From NCBI RefSeq assembly GCF_030813515.1, contig NZ_JAUSUK010000002.1:1488001-1552000 (forward strand): 64,000 nucleotides of DNA. The letters are read 5' to 3'. The notes under the pieces are model-generated. The model was given only the letters and a program-made list of their open reading frames with translations, searched no databases and was not told where the DNA came from. Made by a program: the position numbers and the translations under genes. Source of the DNA: Rhodopseudomonas julia. GTDB taxonomy: Bacteria > Pseudomonadota > Alphaproteobacteria > Rhizobiales > Afifellaceae. The stretch's first letter is position 1; each line of letters begins with the position of its first letter. Positions 43,168-51,908 of this stretch are shown piece after piece.

Positions 43168-44828
43168 CAGACCACCGATTCCGCGACCCGTTTCGGGTCT
43201 GCGGCCTTCCGAGCTTTTTCCGCCCTGGCGAGTTCCTTGCGGCGGAAATCCGAATGGTCGGCGGGAACTCCTTCCCACAAGCCGGCGGTGTCGCCGTGGC
43301 CGACGCCATCAAAGAACTCACGCATCTCATCGAAGCGGGCCTTGTTGCCGATCGCAGCATTGACGACCTGCGCGAGCGAGCCGGCGCCGGCAACGCCGAA
43401 CAGCGGCCGCGCCGAGATGAGATTGGTGAAGTAGAGACCCGGGATCGCCATCTCCTTCGCCTTCTGCACGACCGGTGTCGTGCCAATGGCGAGGTCCGGC
43501 CGAAACTCCTCGACCGCGGCGATATCCTTTTCAAGTGACGCTCGGTATTCGACGTGAACGCCGCGGGCCTCAAGCCATTCGCAGTCAGCGGCCGAATACG
43601 GCGTCTTCGGGCAGGCCGTGCCGACATAGGGCACGTTCGCGCCGCTCTCCAGGAGAAGTCGCGCGACCAGAAGCTCAGAGCCTTCGTAGCCGGAGAGCGT
43701 CACGCGTCCCTTGATCGGCGCATTTGCCAGAGCTCCCTTGATCATCGGGAGGAAGCGATTCTTCGTCTGATCGACACAGTCGCGGGCAATGCCACACGCC
43801 TCGCCGATCGCATCAAGCCAGGCTGCCGTTCCGTCGTGGCCGACCGGCGCAGAACCCACGATCGGGCGCCCGGCTTCCTGAAACTCGCGGATGCTCGCCG
43901 TATAGAACGGATGGAGCGCCGCCACGGCGGCACAGTCGAGCGCTGCATAGAGCTCGCGCCATTCGCGTGTCGGCACGACCGGGCCGGCGGCAAGACCGAG
44001 CGGCTCCAGCATCATGCCAAGACCCACGGGATCGGCCGGGAACATTTCGCCAAGAAGCGTCACGGTCGGCTTCTGGCTCGGGCCGCCACGCGGCGCTTGA
44101 ACGGGACCAAGCTCCGCCTCGGTGCGTGCATAACGCAGCATGGCGCCGGAGAGGACGTCTTTCGCCTCTGCATGGGTCGGCACACCAAAGCCCGGCACAT
44201 CGATGCCGATGATGCGCACACCGTTGATTTCTTTCGGCAAAAGCCTGAGCGGCACACCGGAGGCCGTCGGCACGCAGAGATTGGTGACGATGACCGCGTC
44301 ATACTTCTCCGGATCCGCGAGCTTATGGACGGCTTCGCGAATGTCCTCGAAGAGCTTGCCGGTGACGAGCGTTTCGGAATCGAAGGGAACGTAGCCGACG
44401 GTGCGGCGCGCACCATAGAAGTGCGAGACAAAGCTCAGGCCATAAACGCAGCAGGCGGAACCTGAGAGGACGGTCGCCGTGCGGCGCATCCTCAAACCGA
44501 CGCGCAGCGAGCCGAAAGCCGGGCACATCGATTGCGGCTGGTCGTGCGGCCCCTTCGGATAATCGACGGCGTAACGCTCCAAAATCTCGCTCTGGCCGGC
44601 CTTTTCGGCCGCAGCGCGCATTTCAGCCTGACCGCCGTGGCAGCCAAGGCCGTCCGCTTCGGGAGAAGGAACGTTTGAGGGGCTTTTCGTCATGTTTTCA
44701 CCTGGAGCGGCCATACCGGTCCCGGACGCCGCGGCGAGATCATTCGCCATCGGCGTGGCAGCGGCACCGTCGTAGACGACTTCCGTCGTCTTGCGGTCCC
44801 CACCTTTCCGGTCTTCGGCATCTGCCAT
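43167..44828 (-). CDS. bchY: Chlorophyllide a reductase subunit Y
   Basis: Partner of BchZ. The 553-aa protein has cluster-ligand Cys in [17 protein letters not shown] and SGSACCVYG and nitrogenase-like core motifs. The N-terminal roughly 55 residues (Gly/Ala/Pro-rich) are longer than in Rhodobacter BchY (about 500 aa); internal ATGs at codons 27, 39 and 46 could be used instead. It is 24 bp downstream of bchX, whose product delivers electrons to it. Confidence 0.96.
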   Translation of the reverse strand: MADAEDRKGGDRKTTEVVYDGAAATPMANDLAAASGTGMAAPGENMTKSPSNVPSPEADGLGCHGGQAEMRAAAEKAGQSEILERYAVDYPKGPHDQPQSMCPAFGSLRVGLRMRRTATVLSGSACCVYGLSFVSHFYGARRTVGYVPFDSETLVTGKLFEDIREAVHKLADPEKYDAVIVTNLCVPTASGVPLRLLPKEINGVRIIGIDVPGFGVPTHAEAKDVLSGAMLRYARTEAELGPVQAPRGGPSQKPTVTLLGEMFPADPVGLGMMLEPLGLAAGPVVPTREWRELYAALDCAAVAALHPFYTASIREFQEAGRPIVGSAPVGHDGTAAWLDAIGEACGIARDCVDQTKNRFLPMIKGALANAPIKGRVTLSGYEGSELLVARLLLESGANVPYVGTACPKTPYSAADCEWLEARGVHVEYRASLEKDIAAVEEFRPDLAIGTTPVVQKAKEMAIPGLYFTNLISARPLFGVAGAGSLAQVVNAAIGNKARFDEMREFFDGVGHGDTAGLWEGVPADHSDFRRKELARAEKARKAADPKRVAESVV

Positions 44829-44852
44829 CGTCTTAGCCCCCCAAGACGGCTG

Positions 44853-45866
44853 TCACACTGTGTCGTATATCACTTCAAGCGACGGTTTCTCTTGGGCAGC
44901 TTTGCCGCACATGTCTTCCATGGTGGCAGGCTCCAAGACCACGTCGCGCCCGACCTCATCGCTCTTGAAGAGACCGAGAAGGTCCTCCTGGCTGAGCGGA
45001 TCGGGGCGCATCGGCGGTGCATCGGCGACGTTTTTCGCGAGCCCTTCGAAAAGCGGCGCCCATTGCGTACCGGGACGTCCAACGATCTGATAGGCGGCGC
45101 TCTTGCGCCGGATGTCCTCATCCGCGGGAATCGCGGCAAGGACCGGGATGCCGACTTTGTCGGCGAAGGCCGCCGCCTCCCCGGTCCCGTCATCCTTGTT
45201 GATGACCATGCCGGCCACACCGACATTGCCGCCGAGCTTGCGGAAATAATCGACCGCATTGCAGACGTTGTTGGCAACGTAGAGCGACTGCAGATCGTTG
45301 GAGCCGACGACGATCACCTTCTGGCACATGTCGCGCGCAATCGGCAGACCGAAGCCGCCGCAAACCACGTCGCCCAAAAAATCGAGCAGGACGTAATCAA
45401 AGCCCCAATCGTGGAAGCCGAGCTTTTCCAGAAGCTCAAAGCCATGGATGATGCCGCGCCCGCCGCAGCCGCGCCCGACTTCCGGACCGCCGAGCTCCAT
45501 GGCGAAGACGCCGTCACGTTTGAAGCAGACGTCGCCGATCTTGACCTCTTCGCCGGCGGCTTTCTTGATCGCAGACGTCTCGATGATCGTCGGGCAGGCG
45601 CGCCCACCGAACAGCAGCGAGGTCGTGTCGCTCTTCGGATCGCAGCCGATCAGGAGGATCTTCTTCCCCTGCTGCGCCATCATGTACGAGAGGTTGGCGA
45701 GCGTGAAGCTCTTGCCGATGCCGCCCTTGCCGTAAATGGCGATGATCTGAGTCTCGCGCGTCACGGGACCTGTCGCAACCGGATCAGGCTCGATCGCCGC
45801 CTCGTCCCGCAGATAGTCTTGCATTCCACGGCGGTTGAAGCCTGGCGCGTTGACGTCAAGGGTCAT
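44853..45866 (-). CDS. bchX: Chlorophyllide a reductase iron protein subunit X
   Basis: BchX is the NifH-like ATPase reductase of chlorophyllide a oxidoreductase. The 337-aa protein has the P-loop [16 protein letters not shown] and cluster Cys in GRGCGGRG and [12 protein letters not shown]. The Phe after GKS distinguishes BchX from BchL. ATG 45866 overlaps the bchC stop (ATGA). It is followed by bchY and bchZ. Confidence 0.97.
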   Translation of the reverse strand: MTLDVNAPGFNRRGMQDYLRDEAAIEPDPVATGPVTRETQIIAIYGKGGIGKSFTLANLSYMMAQQGKKILLIGCDPKSDTTSLLFGGRACPTIIETSAIKKAAGEEVKIGDVCFKRDGVFAMELGGPEVGRGCGGRGIIHGFELLEKLGFHDWGFDYVLLDFLGDVVCGGFGLPIARDMCQKVIVVGSNDLQSLYVANNVCNAVDYFRKLGGNVGVAGMVINKDDGTGEAAAFADKVGIPVLAAIPADEDIRRKSAAYQIVGRPGTQWAPLFEGLAKNVADAPPMRPDPLSQEDLLGLFKSDEVGRDVVLEPATMEDMCGKAAQEKPSLEVIYDTV

Positions 45867-46801
45867 GCAGCTCTCCAATCCAGAATCATCTTGAGACAGG
45901 TGGCATCGCCGAAAGCGGTTCGATAGGCGCTGTCGGCGTCATGTGCCGGGCAGCGATGCGTGATCAAACCGTCGAGCGACAGGCGCCCCGTTTCTACCAA
46001 TTCCTTGACCGCCACCAGATCCGGCTCGCGCCATTCGGCCGCGACGCGCAGTCGCGCCTCCCGCAGAAATGCCGGAGGGAAGGTGAAAGACAGCGGCGCA
46101 GAGTAAAAGCCGGCGAGGACGATCTCACCGCCTGGAGCAAGACGCGCAATCAGCCGATCCAAGATCGTCGAATCGCCGCTCACGTCATAGATCGCGCGAT
46201 AATCCTGACGAGCATCCTTGTCTGGATCGATGGTGACATAGCCAAGCGCACCTTCCGCGCGTTCGGCGTTGCGCTCCCAGACGACGGGCGGCTCGGCCTC
46301 GAGCGCGACAGTCACGCGCGCCAGAAGGCGCCCGAGAACGCCGTGGCCGATGATCAGATCCGGCTTTCTCGCGCCTTCGGCCGCGATCGCGTGATATGCG
46401 GTCGCGGCCAGAGCAAGCAACGTCCCCCGCTCGCCGAGATCTTCTTTGATGGTGATAGCCCGCGCCGACGGCACGATCAGCCGCTTGGCGGCGCCACCAA
46501 ACAGACTGCGTACGTCCGAAAAGCTGCGCGACCCAGGCACGAAAACCCGCTCGCCGATTCTGGCGCGCGCGCCCTCGCCCGCATCGCTCACTCGCCCGAC
46601 GGATTCGTATCCGGGTACCAGCGGATAGCCCATGCCCGGAAAGTCCGGCATCCGCCCCGACCAGAGCAAACGCTCCGTCCCCGTCGAGATGCCGCTCCAC
46701 TCCACATCCACGACAACGTCGTCCACACCAGGCGTCACAAGCGCGACTTCCTTCAGCGCAAGATGCTCAGGCTGTTCCAGAACGACGGCGAGAGTGTTCA
46801 A
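45863..46801 (-). CDS. bchC: 3-hydroxyethyl bacteriochlorophyllide a dehydrogenase
   Basis: BchC oxidises the C3 hydroxyethyl to acetyl, the last macrocycle step before esterification. The 312-aa medium-chain dehydrogenase-like protein has WSGISTGTERLLWSG, GMGYPLVPGYESVGRV and IIGHGVLGRLLARV (Rossmann). Start is TTG 46801: AGGAGAGG lies 5 nt upstream and the N-terminus then aligns with known BchC (NTLAVVLEQPEHL). The GTG nine codons earlier and the ORF start at 46876 are less likely. It overlaps bchX. Confidence 0.93.
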   Translation of the reverse strand: MNTLAVVLEQPEHLALKEVALVTPGVDDVVVDVEWSGISTGTERLLWSGRMPDFPGMGYPLVPGYESVGRVSDAGEGARARIGERVFVPGSRSFSDVRSLFGGAAKRLIVPSARAITIKEDLGERGTLLALAATAYHAIAAEGARKPDLIIGHGVLGRLLARVTVALEAEPPVVWERNAERAEGALGYVTIDPDKDARQDYRAIYDVSGDSTILDRLIARLAPGGEIVLAGFYSAPLSFTFPPAFLREARLRVAAEWREPDLVAVKELVETGRLSLDGLITHRCPAHDADSAYRTAFGDATCLKMILDWRAA

Positions 46802-46854
46802 ACCGGCCTCTCCTAAATGTGTGCTCACGCTTCTGTTTTGGCGCGTTTTATAGA

Positions 46855-46900
46855 GTGTAAGTCTAGCTTGACCCATCGATACGTCAAGCTAGATTTACAC
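46855..46900 (-). promoter_or_regulatory. bchC promoter: two head-to-head PpsR sites in an 18-bp inverted repeat
   Basis: GTGTAAGTCTAGCTTGAC (46855-46872) and GTCAAGCTAGATTTACAC (46883-46900) are inverted copies with one mismatch, 10 bp apart. Each arm contains a TGTAA-N8-TGAC half matching PpsR/CrtJ sites. On the minus strand TTGACG (46882-46887) and TAGACT (46860-46865), 16 bp apart, form a possible -35/-10, both inside the repeat. The crtF stop (46895-46897) lies in the upstream arm. The RNA could also fold into a long hairpin. R. capsulatus bchC also has CrtJ sites over its promoter. Confidence 0.75.
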
Positions 46901-48040
46901 AGGCGCCTCGTCACGGAAGGCGACCAAAGCGCGCGCCAAGACCGGTGTCGGCGTTCCAAGTTGCTGCGAGCGCCCAAATCCGGCCTCCCGCAACATCGCC
47001 TGAAGCTCGCCGACCGAGCGCGGCCGACCGCTGCCCATGGCGAGGAGATAGAAGCCGAAATAGGCCTCGGCCGCGGCGTCGCGACCCGGCACCGGCGCCA
47101 TCGGTTCGGCAATCAAAAGCATGCCATCGCGAGGCAGCGCCGCGTGCGCGGCGCGCAAAAGCGTCATCACCGACGCGTCGTCGTGATCGTGCAGGATGCG
47201 TACGAGCGAGATGACATCTGCCCCGAGCGGCAGAGGGTCGCGCAGGAAATCGCCACCAACGGCCGCAGCGCGCTGGCTCAACCCCGCTTGAGCGAACCGC
47301 GTCTCCGCGCGGGCGGCCACGCTCGGCAGATCGAAAAGCATCAGCTGGAGATCCGGAACCCGCCTTGCCACCTCCATCAGGAAAGTGCCGTCACCACCGC
47401 CGACATCGAGGAGACGCCGACGGGTGGCGAGCGCATTCGTTGCCAGGACCTCCTGGGCGATCATGGTCTGCGAGGCACCCATCAAGGCGGTGTATTCATC
47501 GATGGATTCTGCCGGCAGAGCCCGCGGATCTTCGGCCTCCGCATAGGCCCAGTATCGGGCAAGCCGCTTCTCTTTCGCCTCGCCCCTCAACAGAGCGACT
47601 GGATCTGCGAGATCGGCATAAAGATGCGCATGGTGCTCGACCATCGCAGCAATGCCTGGATTGTCGACCATTGCGGCACCGAGGGTGCCGAGGCCATAGC
47701 GGCCTTCCCCTCGAACGGAGACAAGGCCCAAAGAGGCAGCCGCACGCAGAAGCCGCCGCGCCTCGCTCTCCTCAAGCTTCAGCCGCCTGGCGAGCGATGC
47801 GAGATCCTGCGGTCCATCGGCGAGAATCTGGAAAATATCGAGCCGCACGCAGGCGAAAAGAACCTGCGAATAGACGAAACCCGCGCAGATATCGAAGAGC
47901 GAGCGCGCATTGTGCTGCGCAATGGGACGCGTCAGGAGGTTGCGCGAGGCACGCTCGCGAAACTCCTTGTTCCCGACCAGACGATCACGCAGGGCGTAGA
48001 CACGGTCGAGTATCGATGCGCGCAGTTCCGAGGCGTTCAT
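46895..48040 (-). CDS. crtF: Demethylspheroidene/hydroxyneurosporene O-methyltransferase
   Basis: CrtF methylates the C1 hydroxyl of acyclic carotenoids using SAM, giving the methoxy groups of spirilloxanthin. The 381-aa protein has a helical dimerisation region (TRPIAQHNARSLFDICAGFVY), the SAM motif LLDVGGGDGTFLMEV, and LVRILHDHDD. ATG 48040 is used; a GTG at 48097 overlapping crtE is possible. It lies between crtE and bchC on the same strand. Confidence 0.94.
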   Translation of the reverse strand: MNASELRASILDRVYALRDRLVGNKEFRERASRNLLTRPIAQHNARSLFDICAGFVYSQVLFACVRLDIFQILADGPQDLASLARRLKLEESEARRLLRAAASLGLVSVRGEGRYGLGTLGAAMVDNPGIAAMVEHHAHLYADLADPVALLRGEAKEKRLARYWAYAEAEDPRALPAESIDEYTALMGASQTMIAQEVLATNALATRRRLLDVGGGDGTFLMEVARRVPDLQLMLFDLPSVAARAETRFAQAGLSQRAAAVGGDFLRDPLPLGADVISLVRILHDHDDASVMTLLRAAHAALPRDGMLLIAEPMAPVPGRDAAAEAYFGFYLLAMGSGRPRSVGELQAMLREAGFGRSQQLGTPTPVLARALVAFRDEAPV

Positions 48041-48083
48041 CTTATTACGGTCGACCCGATTGCCTTCGATATTCCCTGCCGCC

Positions 48084-48956
48084 TCAGGCGGCGACACGAT
48101 CGGACAGCTGCTTTGGCACGAGCCGCGTCGATTCCGACATCACGAGCGCCTTGAGCTCGTCAGACCCCTGACAATCCGGGATCGAGGCGACTGCGCCCTT
48201 CACGAGATCACGGAGGCGCTCCATGGCACCAGCGAGACCCAGCTGAACGACCGCACTCGGGCGGCCCAAAGCAATGTCTCGCCCGACCGGCTTGCCGTTG
48301 TCTTCCTCAGCGGCGACGGCATCTCCAATGTCATCGGCGACCTGATAGGCCTCCCCAAGGCGATCACCGAGCGCGCGCCACGGCGCCGGATCGGCACCCG
48401 CGGCCAGAGCGCCAGCAGCGGTCGCAGCTACGAAGAGCGACCCCGTCTTCGCGCGCTGGTAATCGGAGACAGACACCCTCGGCTCGCTTTCCCACGCCTG
48501 ACCGGCGATGATTCCGGCCGGCATGCCAACCGAGCGGGCAAGCGTCAAAGTGAGACCGGCGAGCCGTTGAGGGGCGCAGGCTCCTGCCCGCGCCAGCGTC
48601 TCAAAAGCAAGCACGATGAGAGCGTCGCCAGCAAGAACCGCCAGCGGCTCGCCGAAGGCCCGGTGGACCGAAGGACGGCCGCGCCGCAATTCCGCATCGT
48701 CGAAGCAAGGAAGATCGTCGTGTACGAGCGAAGCGCAATGGAAGAGCTCGATCGCCGCTGCCGCCGCGTTGGAAAGATCGGGCGCGTCATCACCGCAAGC
48801 ATGCGCCACGGCAAGACAAAGCCTCGGACGGATACGTGCCCCACCCGGAAAAACAGAATAGCGCATCGCCTGCGCCAACTGTGGCGGGGCCCCTGGTGCT
48901 TCGGCATACGCCACAGCCATGTCGAGCGCCTGCTCGATGCGGACCAAGGCTTCCAT
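48084..48956 (-). CDS. crtE: Geranylgeranyl diphosphate synthase
   Basis: CrtE condenses IPP with FPP to GGPP for both carotenoids and the bacteriochlorophyll tail. The 290-aa protein has the first Asp-rich motif HDDLPCFDDAELRRGRP and the second YQVADDIGDA. ATG 48956 is preceded by AAGGGGGG; the GTG five codons earlier is less likely. It is divergent from crtD across a 110-bp region with PpsR-like sites. Confidence 0.95.
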   Translation of the reverse strand: MEALVRIEQALDMAVAYAEAPGAPPQLAQAMRYSVFPGGARIRPRLCLAVAHACGDDAPDLSNAAAAAIELFHCASLVHDDLPCFDDAELRRGRPSVHRAFGEPLAVLAGDALIVLAFETLARAGACAPQRLAGLTLTLARSVGMPAGIIAGQAWESEPRVSVSDYQRAKTGSLFVAATAAGALAAGADPAPWRALGDRLGEAYQVADDIGDAVAAEEDNGKPVGRDIALGRPSAVVQLGLAGAMERLRDLVKGAVASIPDCQGSDELKALVMSESTRLVPKQLSDRVAA

Positions 48957-48977
48957 AACGCCCCCCTTCACGCTGTC

Positions 48978-49020
48978 TGTAAGTCCCTATTGTCACAGGG
49001 AGTGTCAATTACGATGGACA
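48978..49020. promoter_or_regulatory. crtE-crtD divergent control region with PpsR-like sites
   Basis: TGTCAATTACGATGGACA (49003-49020) fits TGT-N12-ACA with one mismatch to TGTCA-N8-TGACA. TGTAAGTCCCTATTGTCA (48978-48995) is a weaker second match 7 bp away. The pair lies between the divergent crtE and crtD starts and could repress both. Confidence 0.6.
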
Positions 49021-49066
49021 GATGCTAGCCTGAAGTCAACAAAGTCATGTAGGAGTAAATGTCGCG

Positions 49067-50608
49067 GTGCGGAGCGAGCGGGTGGTGATCGTCGGGGCCG
49101 GGATCGGGGGCCTTGTGGCGGCCCTCATCCTCTCTGCCAAAGGTTGCGCCGTGACGGTCGTGGATAAAGAAAATGCGCCCGGCGGCAAGATGCGAGAAGT
49201 CGCAGCCGGGGGCCGCCGGATCGATGCGGGTCCGACCGTATTCACGATGCGCGATCTCTTTGAGGAGATCGTTGCGGATGCCGGTGTCGATCTCGGCGAT
49301 GCACTTTCGCTCAGCCCCTTGTCGATCCTCGCGCGTCACGCCTGGAACGCGGATGAACGTCTCGACCTCTTCGCCGACATAGACGAAAGCGCCGAGGCGA
49401 TCTCGGCCTTTGCTGGCCCCGACGAAGGGCGCGGCTATCGCCGTTTCTGTGCCCGGGCCAAGCGCATCTTCGACACGCTCGACGAACCGTTCATCCGCAC
49501 GCCACGTCCGAGCGTGGAAAGTCTCGTTCGCGGCGTTGGTCTCTTCGGCCTGCCGGGTCTCATGCAGATCAGCCCGTTCACGACGATGTGGCGGGCACTC
49601 GGTGAATACTTCAAAGACCCGCGCCTCAAGCAGCTCTTCGGCCGTTATGCCACCTATTGCGGCTCCTCGCCGTTTTCATCGCCCGCCACCTTGATGCTGA
49701 TCGCCCATGTCGAACAGGAGGGCGTGTGGCTCGTGGAGGGCGGCATGCACGAAGTGGCGGAGACCTTCGCCCGCCTCGCGGAGGCCAGGGGCGCGGAGTT
49801 CCTCTACGGCGAAAGAGTGACGGAAATCCTCTCCGAAGGAGGAAAGGCAACAGGTGTGGCCCTTGCATCGGGTGAACGCCTGGAAGCCGATTCCGTCATC
49901 TTCAACGGCGATGTCGCGGCGCTCGCGGCAGGGCTCGCCGGTGAGGCCTCTCGCCGCGCCATTAGCCTCCCCGCCTCTGCCGAGCGCTCCCTCTCAGCCA
50001 TCACCTGGGCGATGACGGCGGAGGCAGAGGGATTTCCTCTTATTCGCCACAACGTATTCTTTTCAGACGATTACGAGGGCGAGTTCGACCGCATTTTCAA
50101 AGCCGGGCGGCCGCCGGAAGTTCCGACGGTCTATCTCTGTGCCCAAGACCGCGGCGACAATGCGGTTTCCGTTGCGGCTGGACCTGAGCGGCTGTTTTGC
50201 CTCATCAACGCACCAGCGCGTGGCGACAGCGCGCCCCTCACTGACAGCGAGATCGCGGCATGCGAGACACAGACATTCCAACTCATGGAAAAATGCGGCC
50301 TGACGATCAAACACGACGCAGAGGCGACGGTGATCACGGCGCCCCAGGGGTTCAACCAGCTTTTCCCGGCGACGGGGGGAGCGCTCTACGGCCAGGCGTC
50401 GCACGGGTGGAAGGCGTCGTTCGAGAGGCCGGGGGCGCGAACCAAGCTGAAGGGACTCTATCTGGCCGGGGGCAGCGTGCATCCGGGAGCGGGTGTTCCG
50501 ATGGCGGCACTGTCGGGGAAGATCGCCGCCACGAGCCTGATGGACGATTGTGTTTCGACACGACGGTCCCGCCCCGCGGCTACCGCTGGTGGTATGTCGA
50601 CGCGCTGA
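49067..50608 (+). CDS. crtD: Methoxyneurosporene/hydroxyneurosporene 3,4-desaturase
   Basis: CrtD introduces the C3-C4 double bonds of acyclic carotenoids. The 513-aa flavoprotein begins at GTG 49067 (AGGAG at 49051) with the FAD motif VVIVGAGIGGLVAAL and has DAGPTVFTMRDLFEEI and the C-terminal YLAGGSVHPGAGVPMAALSG typical of CrtI/CrtD desaturases. The divergent position next to crtE and fusion-like overlap with crtC identify it as CrtD rather than CrtI. The last 20 or so residues overlap the crtC start. Confidence 0.93.
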   Translation: MRSERVVIVGAGIGGLVAALILSAKGCAVTVVDKENAPGGKMREVAAGGRRIDAGPTVFTMRDLFEEIVADAGVDLGDALSLSPLSILARHAWNADERLDLFADIDESAEAISAFAGPDEGRGYRRFCARAKRIFDTLDEPFIRTPRPSVESLVRGVGLFGLPGLMQISPFTTMWRALGEYFKDPRLKQLFGRYATYCGSSPFSSPATLMLIAHVEQEGVWLVEGGMHEVAETFARLAEARGAEFLYGERVTEILSEGGKATGVALASGERLEADSVIFNGDVAALAAGLAGEASRRAISLPASAERSLSAITWAMTAEAEGFPLIRHNVFFSDDYEGEFDRIFKAGRPPEVPTVYLCAQDRGDNAVSVAAGPERLFCLINAPARGDSAPLTDSEIAACETQTFQLMEKCGLTIKHDAEATVITAPQGFNQLFPATGGALYGQASHGWKASFERPGARTKLKGLYLAGGSVHPGAGVPMAALSGKIAATSLMDDCVSTRRSRPAATAGGMSTR

Positions 50609-51471
50609 GCGAGGATGGTCGCCAGGGTCTGACCATCATCGCCTTCATCGGCTCCGTCTTCTCACCTTATTACGCCTGGGCACGAGACCGCGGCGAGACG
50701 GATCCCAAAGATCATTGCGGATTGAACGTCGCGCTTTACGGCGAAGGCGGCAAGCGCTGGTCGCTCACCGAACGCGGACGTGGCCGCCTGCAGCAGGGCC
50801 CCGACGCGCTCGTCATCGGCCCGAGCGCGCTTTCCTGGGACGGGCGCACGCTCACCATTCGCATCGACGAGACCACCGTGCCGATTCCCTCGAGTCTGAA
50901 AGGCACGGTGAGAATCACCCCGCACGCGATCACACCCGGCCCTTATCAGCTCGACGAGGCGGGCAAGCACTTCTGGTGGCCCATCGGACCGTGCGGTCAT
51001 GCGGAAGTGGCAATGGAAAAGCCGTCGCGCGCCTGGCAGGGCGAGGCGTATCTGGATTCCAATTGGGGCAGCGAACCGCTGGAAGACGGCTTTCGCCAAT
51101 GGGACTGGTCCCGCGCGGCGCATCCGGAAGGCGCTGCAATCCTTTACGACATGCAGCGACGACGGGAAGGCAGCAAAACGCTTGCGCTTCTCTTCGACCG
51201 TGAAGGCAACGCCCGGGATTTCGACGTTCCCGCCCCAGCTCCCCTGCCTTCGACTCTCTGGCGCATTGCGCGTAGCACGCATTGCGAGGTCGGCAGCGAG
51301 GCGCGCGTGTTGGACACGTTCGAGGACACACCTTTCTACGCGCGTTCTCTCGTCGCGACGCATCTGGCAGGTGCCCCAGTGAAGGCCGTGCACGAAAGCC
51401 TGTCTCTCGACCGCTTCAAAACCCGATGGGTTAAGATGCTGCTGCCTTTCCGCATGCCGCGGCTGCGCTGA
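50548..51471 (+). CDS. crtC: Acyclic carotenoid 1,2-hydratase (hydroxyneurosporene synthase)
   Basis: CrtC adds water to the C1-C2 double bond of neurosporene, lycopene and derivatives. Family text FDTTVPPRGYRWWYVDALSE, GSVFSPYYAWAR and WQGEAYLDSNWGSEPLED is clear. No ATG or GTG exists near the expected N-terminus; TTG 50548 gives 307 aa beginning just before FDTTVPP and overlaps the crtD end by 61 nt. More upstream starts would overlap crtD by over 250 nt. The end is basic (FRMPRLR). Confidence 0.9.
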   Translation: MCFDTTVPPRGYRWWYVDALSEDGRQGLTIIAFIGSVFSPYYAWARDRGETDPKDHCGLNVALYGEGGKRWSLTERGRGRLQQGPDALVIGPSALSWDGRTLTIRIDETTVPIPSSLKGTVRITPHAITPGPYQLDEAGKHFWWPIGPCGHAEVAMEKPSRAWQGEAYLDSNWGSEPLEDGFRQWDWSRAAHPEGAAILYDMQRRREGSKTLALLFDREGNARDFDVPAPAPLPSTLWRIARSTHCEVGSEARVLDTFEDTPFYARSLVATHLAGAPVKAVHESLSLDRFKTRWVKMLLPFRMPRLR

Positions 51472-51483
51472 GCTTCAGCTTCG

Positions 51484-51517
51484 AAAAGGCGCCGGCGACC
51501 ACCTCGTCGTCGGCGCT
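51484..51517 (-). terminator. Weak terminator between crtC and the crtIB operon
   Basis: GGCGCCGGCGA (51488-51498) pairs with the later TCGTCGGCGC (51507-51516) with one mismatch. On the minus strand the stem is followed by TTTT. It lies between the convergent crtC and the last small gene of the crtI-crtB operon. Confidence 0.45.
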
Positions 51518-51528
51518 GTCGATTTGCA

Positions 51529-51639
51529 TCACCGTGGCCGGCGACTCTTCATTTTGTAGACGACAAAGACGATCGCCAACGCGATCAGGCCGCCGAGCGT
51601 CATCAAAGTCAACGACGGCAACAATGCCATTTCACCCAT
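51529..51639 (-). CDS. 36-aa single-pass membrane microprotein downstream of crtB
   Basis: ATG 51639 follows AGGGAGAGG at ideal SD distance and encodes MGEMALLPSLTLMTLGGLIA continuing through one membrane helix to a basic end (YKMKSRRPR). The longer frame upstream lacks an SD and looks non-biological. It is the last gene of the crtI-crtB minus-strand set, 71 bp after the 52-aa gene. No homologue is recognised. Topology would place the basic tail in the cytoplasm. Confidence 0.65.
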   Translation of the reverse strand: MGEMALLPSLTLMTLGGLIALAIVFVVYKMKSRRPR

Positions 51640-51710
51640 TTTCCTCTCCCTGCTTCTTGTGAAGGTTTCATCAAAGCCTATCGCGTGCGGGGAACGGCCG
51701 CTGACGTCGC

Positions 51711-51869
51711 TCAGCGCGGCGGCCGCCGGTCGAGTGCCTGCTTGCTCTCTTCCTCGAGCTTCGCTTGCCTGTCCGCGCGACGCACAGAGACAATCTGCCA
51801 AATGCCGAAGACGAGGACGCCGCCGAAGAAAAAGATGAGTTCGATCAAGACGATCGTCGTTGCATCCAT
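51711..51869 (-). CDS. 52-aa single-pass membrane microprotein downstream of crtB
   Basis: ATG 51869 follows GGGGGGAGAG and encodes 52 aa: MDATTIVLIELIFFFGGVLV, then FGIWQIVSVRRADRQAKLEE and a charged end (KQALDRRPPR). One membrane helix is followed by a charged, helical cytoplasmic tail. It starts 39 nt after the crtB stop and is probably cotranscribed with crtI-crtB. No family is recognised. Confidence 0.7.
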   Translation of the reverse strand: MDATTIVLIELIFFFGGVLVFGIWQIVSVRRADRQAKLEEESKQALDRRPPR

Positions 51870-51908
51870 GCTCTCCCCCCGAGGCAAAGATTGGCAGCCG
51901 CAGCTGCT

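Noticed and set aside
41911-43434. 507-aa plus-strand ORF opposite bchZ/bchY
   Set aside because: Antisense shadow; bchZ and bchY carry conserved Cys motifs.
46817-48154. 445-aa plus-strand ORF opposite crtF
   Set aside because: Antisense to crtF and spans its control region; no SD or recognisable domain.
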